Below are positions 9,822 through 18,221 of a DNA stretch of 64,000 nt, one piece after another. The translations under genes and the position numbers were made by a program. How positions within the stretch are numbered: the first letter of the stretch is position 1; every line of letters starts with the position of its first letter. The DNA is taken from NCBI RefSeq assembly GCF_005869845.1, contig NZ_VAWF01000001.1, positions 434,001 through 498,000 on the forward strand, read 5' to 3'. This stretch comes from Fodinibius saliphilus. Lineage in GTDB: Bacteria > Bacteroidota > Rhodothermia > Balneolales > Balneolaceae. The notes beneath the pieces were generated by a model. That model saw only the letters and a list, made by a program, of their open reading frames with translations. It was not told the DNA's origin and made no database searches.

Positions 9822-10814
9822 CTATTCTACTGCTTTCCGAAAAAGAAACTGCTCAGACACTAAAGCAAATACCAGTAAAAGAATACCGGGTAGTAAAAAA
9901 CGTGGATATAAATCTTGGTAATCGGTATAGATAATTTCCTCAATTTCCGATTTCTCAAGGTTATCAATTTTAGAATAGATCTCTTCTAGTTTTTCGGTAT
10001 CCGTAGCCCGAAAATAGGCTCCCCCCGTCATATTGGCAATTTTTTTAAGCATCTCTTCATCAATATTGACTTCAACATTTTGATAGCGATTACCAAAGAT
10101 AGGATCTTTCACAGGGTAGGGGGCTGTACCGCGAGTACCGGCACCAATAGTATATACTTTTATATCATAAGATAAAGCTAGATCAGCAGCTGTAACAGGG
10201 TCAATTTCCCCGGAGTTATTTTGCCCGTCGGTAAGTAGAATGATAATTTTACTTTTCGCTTCACTCTTTTTTAACCGATTAACGGCTGTGGCAATCCCCA
10301 TTCCGATAGCGGTGCCATCTTCTACTACCCCCATCTCTACATCTCCAAGTAACCGTTTTAATAAATCATAGTCGAGAGTAGGGGGCACCATGGTAAAGCT
10401 TTTACGGGCAAAAAGAACAAGACCTATGCGGTCTGAAATTCGTTGGTTGATGAAATCTTCGGCAACATCTTTGGCAGCCTCCAGCCTATTGGGTTGAAGA
10501 TCTTCGGCTTTCATGGAAGTCGAAATATCGACTGTTAGTACAATGTCGATACCTTCAGCATTTTGTTCTATCGTAGTATTTTTATACTGTGGACGGGCAA
10601 TAGCCAAAACAATAAGAATGAAGGCGATCCATTGTAAAATAGGAGAAACCCATACCCCCAGAGATCGCCAATTTCCAGAAAGGTTTTTGAGACCTGAGGT
10701 ATCGGAGAAGGTTAGGCTGGGCGTTTTTTTTGTCCATATTGTCCAGATATGATACCCAATGATGGGTATCAAGAGTAGAAGCAACCAAAGCCATTGTGGA
10801 TTATCCCAACTCAT
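9822..10814 (-). CDS. BatA-like VWA-domain membrane protein
   Basis: A 330-residue protein: two N-terminal membrane segments (about 8-25 and 57-75), a cytosolic or periplasmic von Willebrand A domain, and one C-terminal membrane segment (about 305-325). The MIDAS metal site is complete: DISTSMKAEDL (DxSxS), a threonine in the DGTAIG stretch, and LLTDGQNN. This is the BatA pattern of Bacteroides aerotolerance operons; the molecular role in that family is still poorly defined. The start ATG overlaps the stop of the upstream partner by 4 bp (ATGA at 10811-10814), so the two are translated together. Confidence 0.88.
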   Translation of the reverse strand: MSWDNPQWLWLLLLLIPIIGYHIWTIWTKKTPSLTFSDTSGLKNLSGNWRSLGVWVSPILQWIAFILIVLAIARPQYKNTTIEQNAEGIDIVLTVDISTSMKAEDLQPNRLEAAKDVAEDFINQRISDRIGLVLFARKSFTMVPPTLDYDLLKRLLGDVEMGVVEDGTAIGMGIATAVNRLKKSEAKSKIIILLTDGQNNSGEIDPVTAADLALSYDIKVYTIGAGTRGTAPYPVKDPIFGNRYQNVEVNIDEEMLKKIANMTGGAYFRATDTEKLEEIYSKIDNLEKSEIEEIIYTDYQDLYPRFLLPGILLLVFALVSEQFLFRKAVE

Positions 10815-11830
10815 GCATTAACCTCTTCCCGTTTTTGTTGTTCATGAAAACGTTTACGTTCGGCTTCTACCTTAGATTTATGATTTTTTCGCTTATGTTC
10901 AATACGTGGACCATCTACATCTTTGGCGCGTTCCAGGAAATTATGTGCTTTTCTAAGTGCCCGTTGTGCTTGATCGGTAGTAGGTTGGAATTTAGCAAAT
11001 TTCACCATATCTGCCTCTTGGAGTACGGCCTGAGTGTCAGCAAGCAGATCGTCATCTATGACTCTTTTTCTAAGCGCTCGTAGGAGCTCACTACTGGTAG
11101 ACTCAAGAGCCGGTATTCCGTATAGGTTTTCATAATATTGGCGTATAGCATCTCCCAGTACAATATAGAACTCTTTAAAATCTTCATGGCTATCCAGCTT
11201 ACTCTTTTCAAGTTGTTTTATTGTTTTTTCAAGCTGGCTAAGAGGATTTATAAAAGGTTCGGGGCTAAACGTTTTTGGCTCTTTCGGTTCGCTTCGGTCA
11301 CGATTTTTCAAATAATAGTGATAAATGAGATATCCTGCTGCGATTAAAAGTAACAGGGCCACAATATAGGGCCACCAGGCTTTAGCAAAAGCAAAAATAG
11401 GTTTAAGAGGACGAAACTCTTGTTCCTCTTTTGCCAGTACGCTATGAAATGGTACTCTTACCGGATTAGTATAAAGAACAGTAGTATCCTGCTGTAGAAT
11501 TAAGCTTACCGGTAAAGGCGGAATGGTAGTATCTGCAGTAGCAAAAAATTGCAGTTTATAAGAAATACTATCCTTATATGTGGATTGTTGGAAATGACGC
11601 CGTGAACGTATTTCAAAACTATTACCGAAATGAGATGAATCAGGGAAGGTTATTTGATCATACTGCTTACTACGGTTAAGTGTCAGAGAGTAATTGAATG
11701 TGTCGCCTACCTGTAGCGAATCAATGTTTACATACTCACTCACAGTCTGGCCCATGCTGATACTGGGAACCAATATTAGCAGTAACAGGGCCGGCAGAAA
11801 AAAGAAGTTATTAAACTTGGTACTTATCAC
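10811..11830 (-). CDS. Bat-operon membrane protein with beta-rich extracytoplasmic domain (BatD/DUF4381-like)
   Basis: Begins with a convincing signal peptide if translation starts at the GTG at 11830 (FFFLPALLLLILVPSISMGQ, cut after Ala/Gly-like residues). The in-frame ATG at 11932 would put 34 polar residues before that signal, so I prefer the GTG. A beta-rich domain follows (about 110 residues, with repeated Y-S-L and S-Y-K-L strands), then one membrane span (WWPYIVALLLLIAAGYLIYHYYL) and a charged helical cytosolic tail. Position and layout match the protein that precedes BatA in DUF58/VWA clusters. The biochemical activity is unknown. Confidence 0.68.
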   Translation of the reverse strand: MISTKFNNFFFLPALLLLILVPSISMGQTVSEYVNIDSLQVGDTFNYSLTLNRSKQYDQITFPDSSHFGNSFEIRSRRHFQQSTYKDSISYKLQFFATADTTIPPLPVSLILQQDTTVLYTNPVRVPFHSVLAKEEQEFRPLKPIFAFAKAWWPYIVALLLLIAAGYLIYHYYLKNRDRSEPKEPKTFSPEPFINPLSQLEKTIKQLEKSKLDSHEDFKEFYIVLGDAIRQYYENLYGIPALESTSSELLRALRKRVIDDDLLADTQAVLQEADMVKFAKFQPTTDQAQRALRKAHNFLERAKDVDGPRIEHKRKNHKSKVEAERKRFHEQQKREEVNA

Positions 11831-12044
11831 AGTTTCTTGGTAATAATTAATCAGATACCTTGAACAATTAATTCTGTTTTTTATTGTGTCAGTCATTTGC
11901 ACCGGCGCTAAAAATAGAAAAAATCTCTCCATTCAGAAAAAGTAAGTCAAAGCAATTATTTATTTGGCATTTTTAATTAAGATGTGCATTAATTTTATGA
12001 AAATGGTATGTTGGACGAGGATTATTTGCAAATAAAGGGTCACT

Positions 12045-13340
12045 ATGTTCAGAACGCTATTAGTTAGTATCATAACAAGCTTTGTGCTTCTAGGTTGTAA
12101 CACTGGTAAAACTGAGAAATCACAAGTAAAAAAGGAAAAGCAGAACCAACAGGTTGATTCTGCTAATGTTGTTAAACGAGATATGTATGGGACCCCTGTT
12201 GATAGTTTCCAGGTTGCTGATCATGAAATTAAGCGTAATGAAAGTCTTTATGTGATACTGGATAAATTCGATTTTACTCCTAAAGAGATTCACTCTTTTA
12301 CACAGAAAGCACGTAATGTACTGGATTTCAATAATCTGCGCCCTGGCCAACGTTATCGAACGTATGCTTCAGTTGACGATAATGGGATTTCACGATTGGT
12401 ATGGCAACCCAACAAGCTTGAGTATGTGGTTTTTGACTGGGCTAAAGACTCATTGAAAGCTTACCGGGCTGCACATCCGCTTAAAAAAAAGAAATCCGTG
12501 GCATCGGGAGAAGTTTCCAGCTCGTTGTATCAGACAATAAGTGATAAAGGAGCAAGTCCGCTTCTTGCTTATAAGATGGCAGATATTTTTGCATGGCAAA
12601 TAAACTTTTTTGGATTGCGTGAAGGAGATTCATTTAACGTCTTATATGAAAAGCAGTTTATAGGAGATGACTTTTGGAGTGTTGGGGATGTACTGGCTGC
12701 TACATTTAACCATCGGGGAGAGATATACCAGGCATACAAATATAGCAATGGGGAAGTAGAGGGTTACTTTACTAATGAGGGCAAGAGTGTTGAGAAAGCA
12801 CTGCTTAAGGCTCCATTTAAGTTTAGTCAACGTATAAGTTCTCCATTTTCACGTAATCGTTATCATCCTATATTGAAAAAGCGTCGACCTCACTATGGTA
12901 TTGATTATGCTGCACCGCGAGGGACACCGGTATTATCGGTAGGAGATGGGATAGTTACTAAAGCAGAATATGGTAATGGCAGTGGATATATTGTCAAAAT
13001 AGAACACAATGGAGTTTACCAAACTGCGTACATGCATTTGCGCGGTTTTGCAGATGGTATCCATCGGGGGGCTAAAGTAGAACAGGGACAGGTTATTGCT
13101 TATGTAGGAAATACAGGCATGTCTACTGGTCCTCATCTTCACTACTCATTATACAAAAACAATCAACCTGTGAATGCACTGGGTATAGATTTACCATCTT
13201 CTGAATCAATTCCGGATAGCTTGATGGAAGATTTTAAAAAAGTGAGAGATTCACTCAATAAGCAGTTAGAAAGTAAAAATTCTAATTCTGCCGGTGATAC
13301 GGAAAATGAATCTATGATTACGTATGTTAATAATCATTAG
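12045..13340 (+). CDS. M23-family murein peptidase lipoprotein
   Basis: A 431-residue lipoprotein: the signal ends in the lipobox VLLGC with acylated Cys18. Residues 60-150 resemble the LysM-like/OapA-type N-domain of Csd3/MepM peptidases (HEIKRNESLYVILDKF, then NNLRPGQRYR). The C-terminal LytM/M23 domain has the zinc ligands in HYGIDYAAPRGTP and HLHYSLYKN, with a further catalytic His in TAYMHLRGF. These enzymes cut peptidoglycan cross-links (DD-endopeptidase) in the periplasm. It is divergent from the BatD-like gene and converges on the DUF58 gene, the two stop codons sharing TTAG (13337-13340). It therefore sits inside an otherwise minus-strand Bat cluster. Confidence 0.91.
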   Translation: MFRTLLVSIITSFVLLGCNTGKTEKSQVKKEKQNQQVDSANVVKRDMYGTPVDSFQVADHEIKRNESLYVILDKFDFTPKEIHSFTQKARNVLDFNNLRPGQRYRTYASVDDNGISRLVWQPNKLEYVVFDWAKDSLKAYRAAHPLKKKKSVASGEVSSSLYQTISDKGASPLLAYKMADIFAWQINFFGLREGDSFNVLYEKQFIGDDFWSVGDVLAATFNHRGEIYQAYKYSNGEVEGYFTNEGKSVEKALLKAPFKFSQRISSPFSRNRYHPILKKRRPHYGIDYAAPRGTPVLSVGDGIVTKAEYGNGSGYIVKIEHNGVYQTAYMHLRGFADGIHRGAKVEQGQVIAYVGNTGMSTGPHLHYSLYKNNQPVNALGIDLPSSESIPDSLMEDFKKVRDSLNKQLESKNSNSAGDTENESMITYVNNH

Positions 13341-14212
13341 TAACGGTGAACACGCCGGCGGAAGAATGACATGAGCGGACGAATGTAGGAAGTGTTGGTA
13401 TTCAGTTCTATAGTATCAATTTTCATTCTTAGAAAACGATCACGTAAGTTTTCTTTCTGTATTTTACGTTTTTTAAGGTATTCTTTCCGCACTTTCTCGC
13501 TCGATGTATCAACTAATACCTCTTCTCCGGTTTCTGCATCTTTTAGTGGCATCAGCCCTAATTCGGGAAGTTCATCTTCAAACTCATCATTAATGAATAT
13601 GTTTACCAAGTCATGTTTTTGACTGGTAATCTTCATCTGCTTGTCATAGTTCTCATCTTGGAAATCGCTGGCAAAAATCACAATAGCTCTGCGATTAAGA
13701 AGCCGGTTAACATAAGAGAGAGCCTCACTAAGATCAGTACCGGTACTTTCAGGTTCAGTTGTTAGCAGTTCTCGGATGAGTCGCAGTACGTGTTTACGGC
13801 CTTTTTTAGGAGGGATTACCTTTTCAACTTTATCAGTAAAAAGGATGAGGCCTACCTTATCACCATTCTTAATAGCACTAAAAGCTAGTACAGCACAAAT
13901 TTCGATAGATAATTCCATCTTACTTTGACCTTTACTGCCAAATATTCCACTGGGAGAGATGTCTACGCACAGCATCAGCGTTTGTTCGCGTTCCTCCTCA
14001 AACTGTTTAATAAAAGGATCTCCAGTACGGGCCGTGACATTCCAGTCGATTTGCCGAATATCATCTCCATAATTATACTCCCGAACTTCAGAGAACTCCA
14101 TGCCTCGGCCTTTAAAAGCTGATTGATATTCACCACCAAGTATATTGTTAACCATCCCCTTGGTACGAATTTCAATTTTTCGGACTTTTTTTAAAATCTC
14201 TTTGGAAATCAT
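13337..14212 (-). CDS. DUF58 domain protein of the Bat/MoxR cluster
   Basis: A 291-residue soluble DUF58 protein. The family signature GRGMEFSEVREYNYGDDIRQIDWNVTART appears at residues 35-63. It is followed by a VWA-like fold with the partial MIDAS LCVDISPSG and FASDFQDEN. In related genomes this gene is followed directly by the batA/batD-type genes and preceded by a MoxR AAA+ ATPase that acts on the VWA proteins as a chaperone. Here the M23 peptidase separates it from the others and no moxR is visible upstream in the window. Its start is followed upstream by a 470-bp gene-free region. Confidence 0.9.
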   Translation of the reverse strand: MISKEILKKVRKIEIRTKGMVNNILGGEYQSAFKGRGMEFSEVREYNYGDDIRQIDWNVTARTGDPFIKQFEEEREQTLMLCVDISPSGIFGSKGQSKMELSIEICAVLAFSAIKNGDKVGLILFTDKVEKVIPPKKGRKHVLRLIRELLTTEPESTGTDLSEALSYVNRLLNRRAIVIFASDFQDENYDKQMKITSQKHDLVNIFINDEFEDELPELGLMPLKDAETGEEVLVDTSSEKVRKEYLKKRKIQKENLRDRFLRMKIDTIELNTNTSYIRPLMSFFRRRVHRY

Positions 14213-14292
14213 ACTGTAATAATTGTCTTCTGTTGATAGCGCTTAAGGATAATGTAATTAGGAAGCATTTAAAAGTATATAATTCACCCAAA

Positions 14293-14301
14293 GGGGGGGG
14301 G
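14293..14301. repeat. Run of nine G
   Basis: Nine consecutive guanines on the plus strand, 81 bp upstream of the DUF58 start, between genes. Runs of this length are prone to slippage. It is followed by a short TGTGC...GCACA inverted repeat (14306-14322). Confidence 0.9.
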
Positions 14302-14409
14302 TGCATTGTGCTGGGCTCGCACAGCAGGATTACACAAGTGGTTCTATTTTTTTAATGACCCTCTGATTATTTGATAAGAACGGTGTATAGGCCTGGAAGA
14401 TATGTATAG

Positions 14410-14533
14410 GTTGCAATAATGTGTTTTGAAAAAATGCAACAATTCCCGATCTTGTGAGGCGCCCTGAAACGGGTGTCTCTCTTGATGAATAGTCAGGGCC
14501 TCACAACTGATACTTGTGAGGCCTTATTTTTTT
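14410..14533 (+). ncRNA. Candidate structured RNA with alternative hairpins ending in a terminator
   Basis: On the plus strand there is first a GTTGCA/TGCAAC hairpin (14410-14415 with 14435-14440). Then come three segments that can pair in two mutually exclusive ways. Segment 1 (14452-14467) pairs with segment 2 (14493-14506) over 14 bp with a 2-base bulge. Alternatively the end of segment 2 (14497-14506) pairs with segment 3 (14514-14523) over 10 bp, followed by TTATTTTTTT. The second form is a standard intrinsic terminator and the first would prevent it. This is either a transcription-attenuation leader or a small stable RNA. I do not recognise a known riboswitch or the SRP RNA, tmRNA or RNase P cores. 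The wider gap 14213-14682 has no gene. Confidence 0.5.
14497..14533 (+). terminator. Intrinsic terminator closing the candidate RNA
   Basis: A 10-bp perfect stem GGCCTCACAA / TTGTGAGGCC (14497-14506 with 14514-14523), a 7-base loop, and seven T at 14527-14533 after TTA. There is no plus-strand gene upstream for it to terminate, since DUF58 runs the other way. This suggests a non-coding transcript or a leader. Confidence 0.75.
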
Positions 14534-14627
14534 CCACCATTGCAATGATACTTAGTCCTCCCTTCCAGAAGCAATTACTAGATATCTATTAACAGTTTAA
14601 TAACATTTTGGTAACGGTTTAGTCAGA

Positions 14628-14675
14628 TATAATGCTTGTATTTAGATATGCAATCACTTTATAGATACAAGCATT
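14628..14675 (+). promoter_or_regulatory. TATAAT box with an 11-bp inverted repeat, probable promoter/operator of the winged-helix gene
   Basis: AATGCTTGTAT (14631-14641) and its exact inverse ATACAAGCATT (14665-14675) are separated by 23 bp and end 7 bp before the start codon at 14683. The first arm overlaps a TATAAT (14628-14633). The layout suits an operator bound by a dimeric regulator, plausibly the winged-helix protein itself, although the repeat could also fold in the mRNA and hide the start site. Confidence 0.55.
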
Positions 14676-14682
14676 TCAGCAG

Positions 14683-14952
14683 ATGATAATTGGTAGTGAA
14701 TTCAGTAAAAAATACCAAGAGTTACTTAAAGAAGTTGGCACTCATGCTAATAATGATACTTCACACAGCATTGCTGTAAAAGATATTAATGCTAATTTAA
14801 ATCTGGATCGCACGGAAATTAAAAATGTGCTAGAGTATCTAGAGGGGTTAGGGTACATTGAGACAAAAACGATAGGGGGCCCCTTATTATATGGCCATAT
14901 CACAATTACGGCTTCAGGACTATCTAAATGTGAAGAGCTTACAAAAAGCTAA
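14683..14952 (+). CDS. Small winged-helix DNA-binding protein (hypothetical)
   Basis: A protein of 89 residues with no membrane segment. The middle reads as a helix-turn-helix (IAVKDINANLNLDRTEIKNVLEYLEGLGYIE), followed by a wing-like hairpin (TKTIGGPLLYGHITIT) and a final helix ASGLSKCEEL. This is the general MarR/PadR/ArsR-like winged-helix layout. It could be a transcription regulator of its own gene, given the inverted repeat directly upstream. I do not recognise a named family. It is transcribed toward ald, 118 bp away, without a visible terminator in between. Confidence 0.7.
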   Translation: MIIGSEFSKKYQELLKEVGTHANNDTSHSIAVKDINANLNLDRTEIKNVLEYLEGLGYIETKTIGGPLLYGHITITASGLSKCEELTKS

Positions 14953-14988
14953 GTATTTTTAGAGTGTAAATTTTTCTAAGCCAGGGAG

Positions 14989-15020
14989 TTAAATATTTTC
15001 GAAAAAAATACCTACCTTTC
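14989..15020 (+). promoter_or_regulatory. Possible Bacteroidota-type promoter of ald
   Basis: TACCTTTC at 15013-15020 resembles the -7 element TAnnTTTG, and a TTA at 14989-14991 sits 21 bp upstream in place of the -33 TTG. It lies about 50 bp before the ald start. Two mismatches make it tentative. Confidence 0.35.
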
Positions 15021-15070
15021 GCACGGATTTTAATCCTGAAGTATTTTCTTATAACAAAACATTCGTATCC

Positions 15071-16183
15071 ATGATTATAGGTGTACCCAAAGAGATAAAA
15101 ACACACGAAAACCGCGTCGCTCTTCTACCCGGAGGCGTCTTAAAGATGAAACGCAACGGTCATGATGTATTGATCGAGAAAGGAGCTGGAATAGGCAGTG
15201 GTTTTTCTGATGAAAAATATACTGAAGCTGGAGCTACTATCGTTGATGACGTCGACAAATTGTGGGAAAAGTCTGAAATGATAATGAAGGTTAAAGAACC
15301 TATTGAGGTTGAATATGACCGAATGCAGGAAGGACAAATTATCTTTACATACTTCCACTTCGCAGCCAGCAGAGAACTGACAGAAGCAGTTATTGATTCA
15401 AAATGTATTGCTATTGCTTACGAGACGGTAGAAAAGGCTGATGGCTCTTTGCCGTTACTAATTCCTATGAGTGAAGTTGCTGGACGGATGGCTTCTCAAG
15501 AAGGTGCAAAGTATTTAGAAAAGGCACAAGGGGGCCGTGGTGTACTGCTCGGTGGTATTCCTGGAGTAAAACCTGCTAATGTTATGGTTATTGGTGGTGG
15601 CATTGTTGGAGTTAATGCAGCCAAGATTGCAGCTGGGATGGGTGCTAATACTACAATTATGGATATTGATATGCCTCGTTTGCGGTATCTTGACGATGTT
15701 ATGCCTTCAAATATTGATACAATGTTCTCGTCAGAGGCCAATATTAAAAAGCTTTTGCCTGATGTTGATATGATTATTGGTGCAGTACTAAAGCCGGGAG
15801 CAAAAGCGCCGCACTTGGTAACGCGTGAAATGCTTGGTGATATGAAAAAAGGAGCTGTACTGGTAGATGTGGCTATTGATCAGGGCGGATGTTTTGAAAC
15901 TTCGAAGCCTACTACTCATGACAATCCTATTTATGATGTAGATGGTATTGTTCATTACTGTGTAACAAACATGCCGGGAGCAGTACCCTTTACCTCTACG
16001 CTGGGACTAACAAATGTCACCTTGCCTTATGCGGTAGATATAGCTAATAAAGGTTGGAAGAAAGCACTTGATAATGATGAAGAATTAAAGAAAGGTCTTA
16101 ACATTGTTAATGGTGATGTGGTCTATAAGGATGTGGCAGATGCATTTGATATGGACTTTACTTCCATCGATAGTGTATTCTAA
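15071..16183 (+). CDS. ald: Alanine dehydrogenase
   Basis: Interconverts L-alanine and pyruvate plus ammonia with NAD+/NADH. The length of 370 residues matches the family. MIIGVPKEIKTHENRVALLPGGV is the family N-terminus with the substrate-binding Arg; KVKEPIEVEYDRMQEGQIIFTYFHFA holds the catalytic Lys and His. MVIGGGIVGVNAAKIAAGMGA is the Rossmann NAD loop, followed by Asp in IMDIDMPRL, which selects NAD over NADP. The gene is monocistronic with its own terminator. Alternative calls such as the transhydrogenase alpha subunit are excluded by the length and the absence of membrane segments. Confidence 0.95.
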   Translation: MIIGVPKEIKTHENRVALLPGGVLKMKRNGHDVLIEKGAGIGSGFSDEKYTEAGATIVDDVDKLWEKSEMIMKVKEPIEVEYDRMQEGQIIFTYFHFAASRELTEAVIDSKCIAIAYETVEKADGSLPLLIPMSEVAGRMASQEGAKYLEKAQGGRGVLLGGIPGVKPANVMVIGGGIVGVNAAKIAAGMGANTTIMDIDMPRLRYLDDVMPSNIDTMFSSEANIKKLLPDVDMIIGAVLKPGAKAPHLVTREMLGDMKKGAVLVDVAIDQGGCFETSKPTTHDNPIYDVDGIVHYCVTNMPGAVPFTSTLGLTNVTLPYAVDIANKGWKKALDNDEELKKGLNIVNGDVVYKDVADAFDMDFTSIDSVF

Positions 16184-16202
16184 CAGATACTGTTATTTAA
16201 AG

Positions 16203-16237
16203 AAGCCGAATATCATTGAAGGTATTCGGCTTTTTTT
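16203..16237 (+). terminator. Rho-independent terminator of ald
   Basis: A 10-bp stem AAGCCGAATA / TATTCGGCTT (16203-16212 with 16223-16232), a 10-base loop, and a run of seven T (16231-16237). Confidence 0.88.
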
Positions 16238-16397
16238 ATTAGTTGGCCGTACCCTATTTTTTCGCCAATGTTTGCAGTAGTATGAAACATGTTGTGGAAC
16301 ATATAAAATATTTCTTGAACTGATCAGTTGTAATACACTGGTATTCATTGTGATAGAAATGTTAATAAGTAGGTTGACAATTTGTTAATAAGTATTC

Positions 16398-16430
16398 TTG
16401 TTTAGCATAAGTCATCCCGTTATATTTTTG
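16398..16430 (+). promoter_or_regulatory. Bacteroidota-type promoter of parAB
   Basis: TTG at 16398-16400 and TATTTTTG (TAnnTTTG) at 16423-16430, with a 22-bp spacer, 38 bp before the parA start. Upstream at 16289-16302 there is a short inverted repeat (ATGTT-4-AACAT) that may be an operator. Confidence 0.5.
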
Positions 16431-16467
16431 CTTCGCTACATTACTAATAGTTCTATAATTTTCGTAC

Positions 16468-17268
16468 ATGGGTAAGATAATTTCCATTGCCAATCAGAAA
16501 GGGGGCGTTGGTAAAACGACTACGGCTATCAATCTTGCAGCGAGTTTAGCCGCCGTTGAACATACGACTCTTATTATTGATATCGATCCTCAAAGTAATA
16601 CTACAAGTGGTCTGGGTATCGAATCCAAAACAGTGACCAACTCTGTCTATGAAGTGATGGTAGGTGGAGTGGATGCAAAAGATGCTATTCGCGAAACGGA
16701 ATTGCCTTTCTTGGAGCTTATTCCGTCTCATATTAATCTTGTGGGTGCTGAGATTGAAATGATCGACCGCGAAGAGCGCGAACGTATTCTTGAAAAGGCG
16801 ATAGGAGATCTTAAAGAAGAGTATGATTTTATTATTATAGACTGTCCCCCTTCTTTGGGTCTTCTTACTATCAATGCACTAACAGCATCTGATTCAGTTC
16901 TTATCCCTGTACAGTGTGAGTATTTTGCTCTTGAAGGGTTGGGTCAGCTTTTGAATACCATAAAGATTGTTCGCCAACATCTTAATACAGAGCTTGAGAT
17001 TGAAGGCGTATTACTTACAATGTACGATACCAGAACTCGCCTTTCAGACCAAGTTGCCGATGAGGTTCGCAAATATTTTGATGATCGTGTTTTTGAGCAG
17101 ATCATCAAACGGAATGTTCGGTTAGCAGAAGCCCCAAGTTTTGGAAAACCTGCTGTACTTTATGATTCTACCAGTGTAGGAGCTAAAAACTATTTGGCTC
17201 TTGCTCGTGAAATAATTCGACGTAATAAAGATCTTTTTAAAGATAGTCCTGTGTTAGCAGAGGGCTAA
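16468..17268 (+). CDS. parA: Chromosome-partitioning ATPase ParA (Soj)
   Basis: A 266-residue ATPase that moves ParB-parS complexes to separate new origins. It has the deviant Walker [16 protein letters not shown] at residues 11-25 with the signature first lysine, the switch region [14 protein letters not shown], and the Walker [14 protein letters not shown]. The length and the absence of an N-terminal HTH fit the chromosomal type rather than the plasmid type. It precedes parB by 14 bp in one operon, with a candidate promoter upstream. No perfect parS palindrome was spotted in the window. Confidence 0.96.
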   Translation: MGKIISIANQKGGVGKTTTAINLAASLAAVEHTTLIIDIDPQSNTTSGLGIESKTVTNSVYEVMVGGVDAKDAIRETELPFLELIPSHINLVGAEIEMIDREERERILEKAIGDLKEEYDFIIIDCPPSLGLLTINALTASDSVLIPVQCEYFALEGLGQLLNTIKIVRQHLNTELEIEGVLLTMYDTRTRLSDQVADEVRKYFDDRVFEQIIKRNVRLAEAPSFGKPAVLYDSTSVGAKNYLALAREIIRRNKDLFKDSPVLAEG

Positions 17269-17282
17269 AGAGTATTTAATTC

Positions 17283-18221
17283 ATGGCATCAAAAAAAGTT
17301 TTAGGTCGCGGTTTAGGCGCTTTTTTCCCAGAATATGATGAAGGGTCTGAAAGTACAGAAAAAGGGGAGAAAGGAGAAGGTAAAGGTGGTGATACCGAAG
17401 GTACGGCATATATTGAGCCTAAGAAACGAGTAAATATTGTTTTAGATGTTCCGGTTGATAATATCCGCCCTAATCCTCATCAGCCTCGAAAAGAGTTTGA
17501 TGGAGAACGACTTGAGGAACTTGCAGATTCCATAGATCAACATGGGCTTATTCAACCTATAACAGTACGTTATATCGGTGAAAAACGCTTTGAACTTATT
17601 AGTGGAGAGCGTCGGCTCCGTGCCTCTAAGTTAGCTGGGTTGGAAGAGATTCCAGCATATATTCGTGAAGTTAATGACGAAGATATAATTTCATTTGCGC
17701 TAATTGAGAATATTCAGCGTGAAGACTTAAACCCTATTGAGGTTGCATTGGGCTATAAGCGGTTAATTGATGAGGCCGGCTATACCCAGGCAGAGGTTGC
17801 AGAACGGGTGGGTAAAAACCGTACTACTGTTACAAATATGCTTCGCTTGCTTAGTCTACCGGCATTTATTCAAGCAGGTTTGCGAGACAATAAAATATCT
17901 ATGGGACATGCGCGTGCTTTGATTCCTATTGAAGATGAAGGAGATCAAAAAAAGATTTTTAATAAAATTATTGAAAAGGGATATTCTGTTAGAAAAACAG
18001 AAAAGCTTGTCCGTAACCTCAATAAAGAGGAAAAAAAGCCAAATGAAGAATCTAAGGAAGAGAATAAAGCTCTTTATAAAGAGATATCTAATCGGCTTCG
18101 GAGTAAACTAAGTACTAAAGTAAATATTAAATCTAAAAAGAATGGTGGCGAAATACGTATCGAATATTATTCGGATGAAGAGCTGGATCGCCTGCTCGAT
18201 CTATTTGACGATATCTCTTAG
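17283..18221 (+). CDS. parB: Chromosome-partitioning protein ParB (Spo0J)
   Basis: A 312-residue CTP-dependent DNA clamp that loads at parS and spreads. Visible features are the N-terminal ParA-stimulating patch KKVLGRGLGAFFP, a low-complexity acidic and glycine linker (about 20-45), the CTPase motifs NPHQPRKEFD and ISGERRLRASKLAG (GERRxRA box), ENIQREDLNPIE, the HTH TQAEVAERVGKNRTTVTNMLRLL, and a charged C-terminal dimerisation tail. It is the second gene of the parAB operon. Its 3' end overlaps the start of the DUF5683 gene by about 47 bp in another frame. Confidence 0.96.
   Translation: MASKKVLGRGLGAFFPEYDEGSESTEKGEKGEGKGGDTEGTAYIEPKKRVNIVLDVPVDNIRPNPHQPRKEFDGERLEELADSIDQHGLIQPITVRYIGEKRFELISGERRLRASKLAGLEEIPAYIREVNDEDIISFALIENIQREDLNPIEVALGYKRLIDEAGYTQAEVAERVGKNRTTVTNMLRLLSLPAFIQAGLRDNKISMGHARALIPIEDEGDQKKIFNKIIEKGYSVRKTEKLVRNLNKEEKKPNEESKEENKALYKEISNRLRSKLSTKVNIKSKKNGGEIRIEYYSDEELDRLLDLFDDIS

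Noticed and set aside
16289-16302. Inverted repeat near parA considered as a parS site
   Set aside because: ATGTT-4-AACAT does not match the parS core TTCACGTGAA or TCCACGTGGA. The few CACGTG hexamers in the window (for example near 5957, 26243 and 58087) lie in genes and lack the flanking symmetry.
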